Source: Chondrosia reniformis (Eukaryota > Porifera > Demospongiae > Chondrillida > Chondrillidae). Taken from it: a stretch of 64,000 nucleotides of DNA. The stretch spans positions 1,924,501 to 1,988,500 of the forward strand of contig OX359192.1 of the NCBI GenBank assembly GCA_947172415.1, in the 5' to 3' direction. The translations under genes were made by a program, and so were the position numbers. The notes under the pieces were generated by a model. The model was not told the DNA's origin, did not search any database, and was given only the letters and a program-made list of their open reading frames with translations. Shown in pieces: positions 1-12,100 of this stretch; within the stretch, counting starts at the first letter, position 1, and every line of letters begins with the position of its first letter.

Positions 1-158
1 TATACGTACGTAAAAGGTCCCTTCTCATGGTAGTGTGCGTTGCGTAAAAATGGCGGAAACTTTCAACACAGATCAAATTTTAGAACCCCCCTACTGAGAA
101 GGCTGGCTACGGGCCTGATATATTGTCAGATAAAATGCCATTTATTTTACTTACATAG

Positions 159-3100
159 GAGAACCAATTTTATATTTATTGTCAGTACCTGCCCTACTCC
201 AAGCCACCACATTGAAGAGATTTCAGAGCTGACTGTAGCAAAATCAGTTAAAACCTTTATCTCTGGGGATCTCTCAACTCAACTACAGAGGCAGGGTATT
301 GCTGTATTTTGGATTGATACTTACATTGACCTGATTGGATTGAAGGTTAGCAGTGCTAACTCCTTTAATTATGTACCACTGTCTGATTCTGACAGCTACC
401 TACTTAACACTTGGTTCTTTAACTTTGATAGGATAATAAGGAAGGATCACGTTTGGTGAATTCTTTCTTGAAAGCTGAAGGAGGATGTGTTATTCCACTG
501 TCTTCTCTAATTTTTCCTTTTCAAAACTCTACTTTGGGCTTTGAGACCAACAGACCCTGGTTAAGGTTTGATGCTCAAAAACCACCTCCATATGAGAGAA
601 TAAAGAATGGTATTTCTATCCGGACCAAACAGACCTCAACAAGTAAAAACTGTTTAAACTATCAACCTCGGGCGATATCTCTAAGAGATGATGGAATCCA
701 TCAGCCTTGCAAGGTTCTGGGAGACATTGAAGTTCCCTTTTACAGTTGCAGTAAGTACATTTGATCAAATATACTCTACCTATAGTGGGAACTTTCAAGA
801 GAAATAAATTTTGTTATTTCTGAGGATTCCTTTTAAGTCTACCTTGAAAATGTATCACACATAATAATATAATACAAATGAGGCTAATCCTCAAAATAAA
901 CTGAGAATTCTATGGAAGAGCTTTTCTGCAAAATTATGTACCCACAAAGATTTCTCTCTCTGTGATATTAATGATATATGAAAACATGCTATATGCCTAT
1001 TCTGTAAAAGAGCCTATAGGGGAACTAAACCTGAAGAGAGCTTTGGATGAAGATACAGGAGTCTTTTCTTCCTTCTTTTCCCTTCTTTCATCTTCTTCTC
1101 CACTGGGTCAGACAGCCGTTTCTGGGAATTCCACCCTTCATCAGTGATCCTGGGAGTCTTTGTCTTTTTCTTTATCTTGATCTTCTGTGCACATATACAG
1201 TATGTGTATTTGTAAATTATAGTTTTTGTGACTTGTAGTTGTTCAAGTTCAATTTAAAGGTTCTGAAATCTGAATCTATTCGTGACAAATGTATATTTTA
1301 GTAGCTCTAGGAGACTTTACACTGTTTGCTAATTTGTAATTAAGAAATTTCTTTATGCATGAAAGCCTTCAGTATTGAATTACTGATGAATGTGAAAATG
1401 GTATTCAGCAATTGTAATGCTTCAAGATATGTATGTAACTGTGGACAGTAAAAAGTGAAATTAATATTGTATATGCGTACATGAAACATTTTTATGGCAA
1501 AAGTCACACAATTAATGGTTTGAATGGTCCAAATACATAAATTACCTACAATTTATAAACCACTATTACGTACGTATATATAACCCAGGGCTGTAATGCA
1601 GAACTTGGGACCCGGACGGGGGGCTTATATCAATAGGCAGTCAGTTCATTTGTTACCTCTTATACCAATAGGCAGTCAGTTCATTTGTTACCTCTTATAT
1701 CAATAGGCGGTCAGTTCATTTGTTACCTCTTATATCAATAGGCGGTCAGTTCATTTGTTACCTCTTATATCAATAGGCGGTCAGTTCATTTGTTACCTCG
1801 CTGGTTCAAGAGTTGCTAATGTAGAGCCATATCATATAAATGGTAAGATATCGAACTCTGAAGAGAAGACTCTTAACAAGAAATTTGAGCTGGAAGGCCC
1901 TCTCAAAGCCAATGATCATTATCCCCTACTGAGTCATACAAGTAAGGCAGTCTTATTGGCTGCTGTGTCACCTCAGCAGATATCTCCTTCGTGGCTTCAG
2001 CCTAATGAAGTGCACTTATTTGGTGGGTTTATTGCCAGTAGGGAACCCAGAGACAAGCTACTGGATGGAAGCCATACTTGTGATCAAAGAGAGCTCCTCA
2101 CATTACACAATCAAAGGAAAATGGAGGAAGACTTTCAAGATAGGGAATGTACTTCAAGCCCATCAAAGATTGTTTACTCCAATATATCAAAGGAATGCAC
2201 ATTTACTCCCTCTCAATTACAACTGGGATCCGATATCCCTTCATATAGTCCTAGTCATTCAAGCAACTCACATTTATCATCCAACATTTCTACTGACCCT
2301 CCCTCAGTTTGGCCTCTGTCTGTTTTAGTCAGGAAACTGCCAATTAGTCCTAGCAGTAAATCCTCCAGTGTAGGTCAAGTATCCCCCACTTCAGGGTCAC
2401 TGAGAAATGTGCACAAGAAGGTTTCAATCGTCTTAGATCGTGTAGCTTCACCAGAGGATCTCAAGGCTTCACCCTCACTTCGTAACTATGTCTCCCCTGA
2501 GGTTGAAGCTGTTAGAGGTAAGGGAAAGACTGATGGACAAGATGAAGTGACACACTGCTCTCCTGCAGTCAGAGAGGTTCTAAAATCCAACACCCAAAAT
2601 GTAGGAGAAGAGGAAGATGAGTGTCACCTGAAGCGTGAGAGTGTTCTGTCAAAGAGATTTCAAGATTTAAGTTTGTTCTTATCAAGGAACCATCAAATTG
2701 CAGTAAGTGAAGTTTAATCCTCCTCTGTGATCACTGGATAGCATTCACAAAAGTGAGTAAGTTCATATTGGAATGTATTTATGTATGCATTCCTATCATT
2801 CATAGGTTTTAAAAGTGTTTTCTACTGATACACACGGCACACCATTTTACGCCTTGCTTCAACCTGTGTCATCCTTATACTCAATGTTAACTTGTGTGAG
2901 GGAGGACCACAGGGAGCACCTTGAAGCACTTTTAAGAGAGCTTGATAAGAGCCCCTCTCAGATTGCTACTTCTAGCTGTGCCATGGAGCTGCCTTCCAGT
3001 GGAACAGCCAGTGAAGAGGAGGTTAACGCCAACCTGCAGCACCTCTTTGGTCACCTAACAGATGTGACGGCTGGCAAAGGTAAAATGGAATACTATTGTA

Positions 3101-6100
3101 ATTAGACAGGAATGACACCATGGGTGTTTCAATGTGTGGAATGCCTCACATGACTAAGGGCTTGATCTATGGAGTTATTACGTATGTGGAGGTTTTATCT
3201 TAACTCTTCATTTTGTAACAATTTCATTCCAAAATATATATTGTTGCCTTTTGGGTTCAATTTTAATTTGATAAATCTACGATCACATCTATCTATATGT
3301 GCAGATGCAAAAGAACAACTATTTACAGATAACAACCTCAAAATGTCATCCAGAAAGGTTGCATCAGCCTGCTTGTTGCCATGGTTTCCCTTTCACCCTC
3401 AGTGCGGTATTAATACATGTGACCTAGATGTGAAGCTGGTACAGAAGAGGCACTCATCGGCCATGCTAGCAGCTCTTAAGGAGACTTACCACAGTACTAG
3501 CCATAAGGGGGAACTCTGCATTCCAAGGGATCCCACTGCCTTGATTAGGGATCCACAGGAGAATACCACGACTTCAGCCAGGGATCCACTGGTGGATGCT
3601 GCTACCTTGGACAGGGATCCACTGGTGGACGCTGCTACCTTGGACAGGGATCCACTGGTGGACGCTGCTACCTTGGACAGGGATCCACTGGTGGACGCTG
3701 CTACCTTGGACAGGGATCCACAGAAGAATACTGCTACCTTGGACAGGGATCCACTGATGGACACTGCTGCCTTGGACAGGGATCCACTGATGGACGCTGC
3801 TACCTTGGACAGGGATCCACTGGTGGACGCTGCTACCTTGGACAGGGATCCACTGGTGGACGTTGCTACCTTGGACAGGGATCCACTGGTGGACGCTGCT
3901 ACCTTGGACAAGGATCCACTGGTGGACGCTGCTACCTTGGACAAGGATCCACTGGTGGACGCTGCTACCTTGGACAGGGATCCACTGGTGGACGCTGTTT
4001 TAGATGCCAAAGATACACAAGTTAGTATAGATGATGCATGCTCATACGTTCATTAGAAGATTAGCTGTTTTGCTGAGCAAGCTTAAGAATTGGAGTGGCA
4101 TATTGGCAGTGCAATTATAATTAAACATAATACATAGTTGCCAACTTTCCAAAATTAACTTCAGGGACACCTTGCGTGTAGGCATGTACATAATACATGA
4201 CATCATCATATAAAAATGGAGGGAGCTAGTGGTCAGGGGTACACGAGACTATTTGAGGGCCCGTTGCGAAGCGTTCTTTTTGTTAACATTCGTCGGCAAA
4301 GTAAGCTAAAACCAACCCATAATCCATAGGGAGGTTAATGTCCTAGGCATTTTTCTGTTAGGGATTAGATACCCAGGACAAAATAGCTTTGATCTGGGAC
4401 AGCGGGACACAGCTTATTTTCCGGGACAGTCCCGGGCAATCCGGGACAGTTGGCAGCTATGATAATGTATTGTGTGCGTTTATATAAAGTACATAAAGAG
4501 CAATGTTTGTGCATTGTACTGTTAGGTAGCACTTGTCAGCATGGATACTTCAGATGAACCAGCTATGTTTCCAAAAATGTCACCACTTGCTATTGAACTG
4601 ACAAACTGTAATAATTTGGAAGAAGTTATCTGTTTATTTTCAAATTTCAATGAACAAAGTATCAGATCAAGAGGTTATATTGAGGTACGTACATATATAC
4701 AGTACAAAATGACATGACTTACGTATTTGTTGCGTTCATTATAAGATCAGTGGTTTTCATATGAGCATCAGCAACAATAAATTTATACAAGGTATCGATC
4801 ATCCTTTTGCTGATGAAGACCTTCGTGGTCAAAACGTTCAATTCCTTGTATAAATTTATTGCGTTGCTGATGGTCATATGAAAACCACTGATCTTATATT
4901 TACAGTACATATGTAAATACTGTCAAGTGTATTTCACCAAGATTATAGTTTTCATCAGAGCTACCTAGTTTTATTTATTTATTCTTCATGTCTACAGCGG
5001 TAGCAGATTTGTATACTATAACTCTGAACTGAGTACTTTATTTTAGCCTGTAGACCTTCAGTTGAAAGTTCTTAAAGTGATTGATTGGCTAGAATTGCAA
5101 TTAGCAAAGTTCAGCAAAAGTTTGGAACAATTTTTAGAGAACAACTTCTTTGTCAGTAATGGTTACTTGAAAGAGCACCATTTGGGAAAAGAACAATGCC
5201 ACTCTTTTAGCAGAAGGTAAGTGTATTCCATAGTGTATGAATGAATACCCTAGCTCATTTTCTATTACATGTTACAGTAGGTATTATCATAATAGAATTT
5301 AGGACACAATTCATTACAAGCTTCTTTTGTCAGATTGTCAAATAATAAATTATATTTTTATTTCATCAGGGTTCACTTGCAATTGCTGTATCGCTTTGAA
5401 ATGCTCTACAGAAGACCTCCAGATGACCTCTCCCTGGAAAAGATTACAACTGAGGTTGATCCACATGTGATGTGCTGTTTTAATGATTATATGTAATTAC
5501 ATGTACTGATCCTTACATGCGTACATGTACACTGTATGTGTTTGTTAAGTACATAGTTTGCCAACAGTTATCACATATACTCATTAAAGCTTCCCCTCTT
5601 AATAATTTTACCTTTGAGCATCCAAAACCTTAATTGAGGATTTGCAGCACAGTGTTACAGTGCTTTATAATTAAGGGTCTTAGTGCTGTATATTATGTAT
5701 GTGTTTAGCGATGAGACCTGATTGTCATTCAAGTTATCAATTATCCCTGTATACATTTAAGGTATATCTTTTATATTTCACAGCTCACTGCTGTTTGTCG
5801 AGTCCTCCTGCTCACTCCTGAAGCCAGCTTCCTTGGGGAGCTATTTCAAGAGGCTATCATACCAAGGTACAATATGTGTCTTGTGTAACAGTGCTGTGTT
5901 GCGTAACAGTGCTGCTGTGTTGCATAACAGTGCTGTGATACCAATTGGTTAACCCTTAAGTACCTACACAGTGTGTAATACACGCTCTAATCCAGCTAAC
6001 CATTAACTCTTACTTATATCCAAACTTAAACCCTATAAAACGTAGGCCTGCTTATATATAATTAAGACCTGTCACACTTAACAGTACTTTAGTATACTCA

Positions 6101-9100
6101 AATAACCTTTAAAATTATAAAATAAGGTGTATGTGATTGTTGGAAGCATTACTTATATATAAACATGTATATGAGGTTACATAATAATCCCTTGACAGAA
6201 GTCTATTACTGTATGTAACAAAGATGGATGTACATACGTACATAGTAGAAATACACTGATAAAAAAATTATCACTTCATGAATAATCTAATACACCATTT
6301 CCTACATGCTATGCCTACTCTATAATAAATTAAAAAACCTATAGGGACCTACATCTGGTGAGAGCTTGGGATGAGGATACAGGAGTCTTCTCTTTCTTCT
6401 TCTGCTACTTCACTTCACTTATCTTATTTATACTGGGATACCCAATTAACCGGAGGCTACTTTTCATGGCGCCCAGTTTTAATATACAGAAATTAAAGTA
6501 AATATCAGCACATACACACATACATGGATCAGTTAATAGTTAATCAGTCAGTAATCAGTTTGGGCAGATGTTGATGGTAAGGGGTGCCACTTTTCTTTCT
6601 TTTTTTCTTCTCTGCCCTAGTGGTGAGCTCAGGCCATCCCATTGTGTCTTGGCTTTTAATCTTTTGCTCTTAGCTTCCAGGCCACCAGTACCCCCCAAAC
6701 TACAGCTACAGCTGCTACAGCTGTTTCTGGGAATTCCACCCTTCATCAGTGACCCTGGGAATCTTTGTATTTTTCTTGATCTTCGTGAATCCATGTATGT
6801 ATTCCTTTTTCTGTATACTGTAGATACAGTGTCAAGTTAAAAGATGTGCTTATTGATATGTATGATGATCTGATGTGGCCCTTACCGAGTGATTTAGCCG
6901 ATGAACCACAATCTTGGCCAGAGTGTACAGAAGGAGACACGCCCTCTCTCACTGTTAGCACTGAGAACAGGCCTATGGATGTAAGAGAATTGTCAGCAGT
7001 AGAAAATGCCTCTTGCACACCTCAAGATTTTCTTGACAGTATCCCAACTGTCAGCAGTGTCATGGATTCAGTAACTGCCAAAACCTCTGCTAAAACCGGA
7101 AGGTTAGGTTTGAAATGTACATTAATGTGTATATATCTGGTACCATGTGGGTCAGTGACAAGAATGCAATGGCTTTAAGTATGTTAGGGGCAGTTTTATA
7201 TAGATTCATCAACTTTAGGAACTCATTTAAGTCTTTATGCAACATCTTAGATTGTAGGCATCTGCAGTGCTACAATGGCTTTAAGTATGTTAGGGGCAGT
7301 TTTATATAGATTCATCAACTTTAGGAACTCATTTAAGTCTTTATGCAACATCTTAGATTGTAGGCATCAGCAGTGCTACAATGGCTTTAAGTATGTTAGG
7401 GGCAGTTTTATATAGATTCATCAACTTTAGGAACTCATTTAAGTCTTTATGCAACATCTTAGATTGTAGGCATCTGCAGTGCTACAATGGCTTTAAGTAT
7501 GTTAGGGGCAGTTTTATATAGATTCATCAACTTTAGGAACTCATTTAAGTCTTTATGCAACATCTGCAGTGCTAAATGTGCTAAATTTTTAAAGATCTTG
7601 AGGAAAGTTACTTGTCACGGTGATTCCTGTTAAAGGTCGTATGTTTTGTCATTCAATGCAGTAGTACTAACAAATTAACTAAGAGACATAAGAGTTTCCA
7701 TGGCGTTATCTCCAAAGAAATACCAGTAGTAAATATGAAGCTAAAAGTTGCAAAGAAGTCCCAAGACAAAAAGGTAAACCTTTTTAATGTCATAATTTTG
7801 CTTACTCACACACATAATATTAAATGAGCACTTTGTGGTTTACTGTGTATAGTACCTAGTAAATTTGTTTACGTTGCTTACAAGGTATTACAGTATATGG
7901 CCAAGGTGGTCAATCGTATCTCTGGAAGGCCTGAAGGCCTGGGTGCTATGCATTGATCACACTGAGGTGGTATCCTGTACACAGGAAGAAGCTACACTGT
8001 AAACTATTTGTAGTATATCCATTTGAAAATAACACCCTCCTGGATGACACTCATCTGGTTGATACTCATAACGCCTGGTTGATACTCATAACGCCTGGTT
8101 GATACTCATAACGCCTGGTTGATACTCATAACGCCTGGTTGATACTCATAACACCTACGTAGGATGTAGCTAATAATACAAGATATATCTTCCACTTGGT
8201 ACCTTTGAACTTTAGCCTTCCCAGGCTATAACTACAGGAAAATGATGTTTTAGATTAATTTGCATGCAACGCTTCACTAATGTACCCATTGAATTCAATC
8301 GTAGATTGAAAGTTCAAAGTGTCAGAGGAAAACTGAAAAGAAATCAGGTACGTGCATACGTAAGGTCAAATCTCTTAGCTGTTACAAACTAGACTATCAC
8401 ATAATTTGCATGGAACAGTTAATCAAAGATGACATCACTTACCTAAATTAGATTGCATGAAATGTGTTTGGAGGATGCCTTATACTGTGATGTGATATCA
8501 TGGCTAATTATGATATCATGGCTAATTATAGTATCATGACTAATTATAGTATTGTGGGTATTTACATTTCATTTTACTGTGCAGACCTGTGTCAAGTAAA
8601 GCGTAGTCTTTTCAGACCAAGTCTTAGCATGGGCACAATTTGTGAACGTAAAACAAAGTCGCAGACACTGTTAGGTAATGAAAATTCTCCAGTCCCGGAA
8701 AGCAGAAAACGTTTAAGTAGTAGGCAAACTATTGATGGGCTTTGTGGTGTTCAGTCGGCTGGATCCATACCTACTCCTAAACGGAAAAGATCTGGTAAAT
8801 TTTATGAGTATATGAGGTTGTTCACTTAAGCTGCCTATGTAACTTTTGATGTTTGTTTTGAAGAAAATGGTAACAAAATCCTGTAGATATGTACTATGTT
8901 TTTATTCCTTTTATTATTATTTCCAATTGTGTTACGCTTGTCTCATACGTATACGTACGTATATAATATATTTATACATATTTGCAAATTGTGGCATTTG
9001 GGAAGCTAAGCTTCTCTATCATTTTTATAATTTTGAGATTGCAACTATACATAAACCTGACAAAGTGGCCAATTAAGTAATTTAAATGTACATGGGAGCC

Positions 9101-12100
9101 AAGGGAGTACATGATAACATTCAAGGATTCGCAGAAGATCAAGATAAAGAAAAAGACAAAGACTCCCAGGATCACTGATGAAGGGTGGAATTCCCAGAAA
9201 CAGCTGTCTGACCCAGTGGAGAAGAAGATGGAAGAAGGGAAAAGAAGGAAGAAAAGACTCCTGTATCTTCATCCAAAGCTCTCTTCAGGTTTAGTTCCCC
9301 TATAGGCTCTTTTACAGAATAGGCATAGCATGTAGGAAAATGGTATCTTAGATTTTTCATGGGAGACACCAGTTTTTTTTTACTTTTTTCATTTCATTGG
9401 TCTGGGTTATTCTGACATTCACTTTCTATATAGAAATGCAGACAATAGCATTGGATATATCTTGCGTCAAGGAAACACCTCGAAGGAAACAAGTTGCCAA
9501 CCCACTGAAAAGGAAATTACAAAGAGCAAGGTTAATATGTATTTTATGTGTACAAATGTATCTTTCTTTTGTAACAAGTAAAGGAATGCAGAGGTTACAA
9601 TTACCACCTCCTTTAAACCTTAAATATACGTTATACGTATATCATCAAAACTATTCAGCAGTGTAAGACCGAATGATTTCTGTAACTCTACTACTGTCTA
9701 TAATTATAAATCATATATATCATATTACTTTGTATATAATAACTGGCAGCAGATTTTGTACTATACTCAACCACACAATAAACAGATGTTTCCAATAAAG
9801 AAATAAAGTACGTAAGCTACAGTAATGATAAGGGTTGTTTGTTGCATTCATAATGAGTCTCATTATTCCAATATTATTAAGCTAGTGTAAGTACATCATA
9901 GGTAAAGGAAGGCATCCAGATGAGGGGAGGGGCATTACAGCTATTGAGATCTGAATCATGAGTGTTGGCAATCATTTTGATCTGTAAGTGGTGTCTATAA
10001 GAGTGGAGGGCACATGCCCCCCCTTGCTCCCCCCGCTTCCGTCGCCTATATACATATGTACGTACATATCTTGCTACCTCCCATTCTTTTTAAAGTAATA
10101 GCTTATATTCTGTACCTACTTATGACATTTTACGTATATTCTCCTGAAACACAAATGGCTCCTAATTTGCCTGTAATTTTGTCACCTGATTAACTGAGAG
10201 TTTACTGTTCTGGAAAGTGATAAATCCGTTTAACTAGCAATACTGATTTGTAATGTGTAGTATAATGTCAACATGGCAACCTACTTTGTACCTAGAATAA
10301 CAGTTGTGGTTTACCAAGTATTTATTGATTAGTTCACTACCTTTGATTGTGTTGTTAAATATTTCAGAGTTCATGTGAACATGTTTAAAAGCTGTTTTCT
10401 TTAGTAATGCTAATGCACGTGGCTAAATAGTCCAAATGTGAACAATCTTAAAGTCTCAAGGCATCACTACTATTAGTAAATACTACCACTATAAGTTGTA
10501 TACTTGTACGTATATAGAAATTCTTTTAAAGGCATTCACTGAGGTAGATAGAATTATTTGTATCAACTATCCTACATATCCCACTATCCATCAGCTATAA
10601 TACTAGAAAATAATGGTTTGTAGGCATATGTAAAGTGTGGCTATAAGTAGTGATTACAATTGTGACTTCCATCAAGTCCTATTTTCAATGTGTAGGTTAC
10701 CTCTAATTGTGGAAAATGTGATTAATAAGCGTGGCAAATGGGGTTATTCTAATACAGCATTTCAACAATTTGGTGACCTTGTAAGAACTCCCATTAGCTC
10801 ATGTCTACCACACCTGTCCAAACATATTTCACTTTATGAGATCCAAAGTCTCCCCTTTGCCACTTAAAGAAAAGGTTGACTCTTAAATATTCCTACCTTG
10901 GACTTTTTAATTATGTGTATATTGGAATATGAGTGGTCTATCTGTCTCTCACAAACATGAAAGCTTGTGGTTTTTCTTATCAGTGGAAAAGGAAACAGCC
11001 ACATGGGTGGCCGCTACAATATTTAGAAATAGTGGACCTTAAGGTCTAAAAACCAATATTTGCATTGTCAAAATCATCAGACAGCTGTCCCAGTCATGTC
11101 TCCTGAGGAGTATATCCAACATGTATAGTGTCTCATTCAATTAACACAGTTGTCTTCTTAAACAGTTGGTCACCACTATAATTACATTAACAAAATGTAT
11201 AGTTATGTCATTAATTATATATAATAGCAGTAATTATTGGTTGTCTTATTTCATGCACGCTGGGTCTTTGATTACCAGCTTGTTCTGATAAAGAGAATTA
11301 CCACTGATTATAGTAAATGAAGATTAATATTGGCTTGTAATTAGAGGGGAAACATGAAGGAACGTTGCTGTGGTAATTGTAGCTCAGTGGCAGCTATCCT
11401 GGATTTGATTCCCAGCAATTGCTTCTATTGTTTTTTTCCACTTCATGATGTTTGAGACTGATTATAATTACTTGTGGTTTGATTATCACTTCAATTATAC
11501 ATGCAAATTTGACTGTCTCTATGTCTTCGATTACTTAATGAGTCACTGATAATGAGCTCTGGGTTGATATTCTACTAAAATTTTAATTAACAACAAGTTG
11601 TTGGTATATGTCATTTTTCCAACATAATACTGTGTGTAGGAATGTTTAAAATTGTGTAATTCACATTAAAATTAGTTTAACCTGAATGAGTAGTACATTC
11701 CAGTATTTGATGTACCATAAACTAAACACCCTCCCTGATTACTAGTTTCCATTGTCACATTGCATTGAATACCTTCCCTTATATGGTGATACAACTGGGA
11801 TGATTCCTTGTAAGATGTCATTGCTTATGGTATGCTTGTGGTTAAGCCTACCTTTATACACAATTGATAGGTACAATTGCCTTTGTCCCTTTAAGTAAAT
11901 TTGGTAATATATAGATGCTTTACAAATGACACACACATTACAATATTAGTCCACATCTCCATATATGGCATGTCAAGACAGTATCTATAGTCTTTTTGGA
12001 CATTATGGATTGGCAAAGCTTGTGGAATGGTCCATTCAGTAGTACTCTATTCTGTATACACCCGCATACATACATATATACGTGGCTGTGAGATTGACAC

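Noticed and set aside
3486..4010. Minus-strand ORF of 174 codons (ASTSGSLSKV repeats)
   Set aside because: It is the antisense reading of the Treslin coding minisatellite; a 33-bp repeat keeps several frames open by chance.
4719..4910. Minus-strand ORF over the fold-back
   Set aside because: It is produced by the inverted-repeat arms and has no similarity to a known protein.
7166..7575. Direct repeats resembling a CRISPR array
   Set aside because: The units are 106 bp and contiguous without unique spacers, and the context is an animal intron.
11371..11440. tRNA gene candidate (TAGCTCAGTGG A box, GATTTGATTCC B box, T run)
   Set aside because: The distance between the boxes is too short for an anticodon arm and the acceptor stem does not pair; at most a tRNA-derived remnant.
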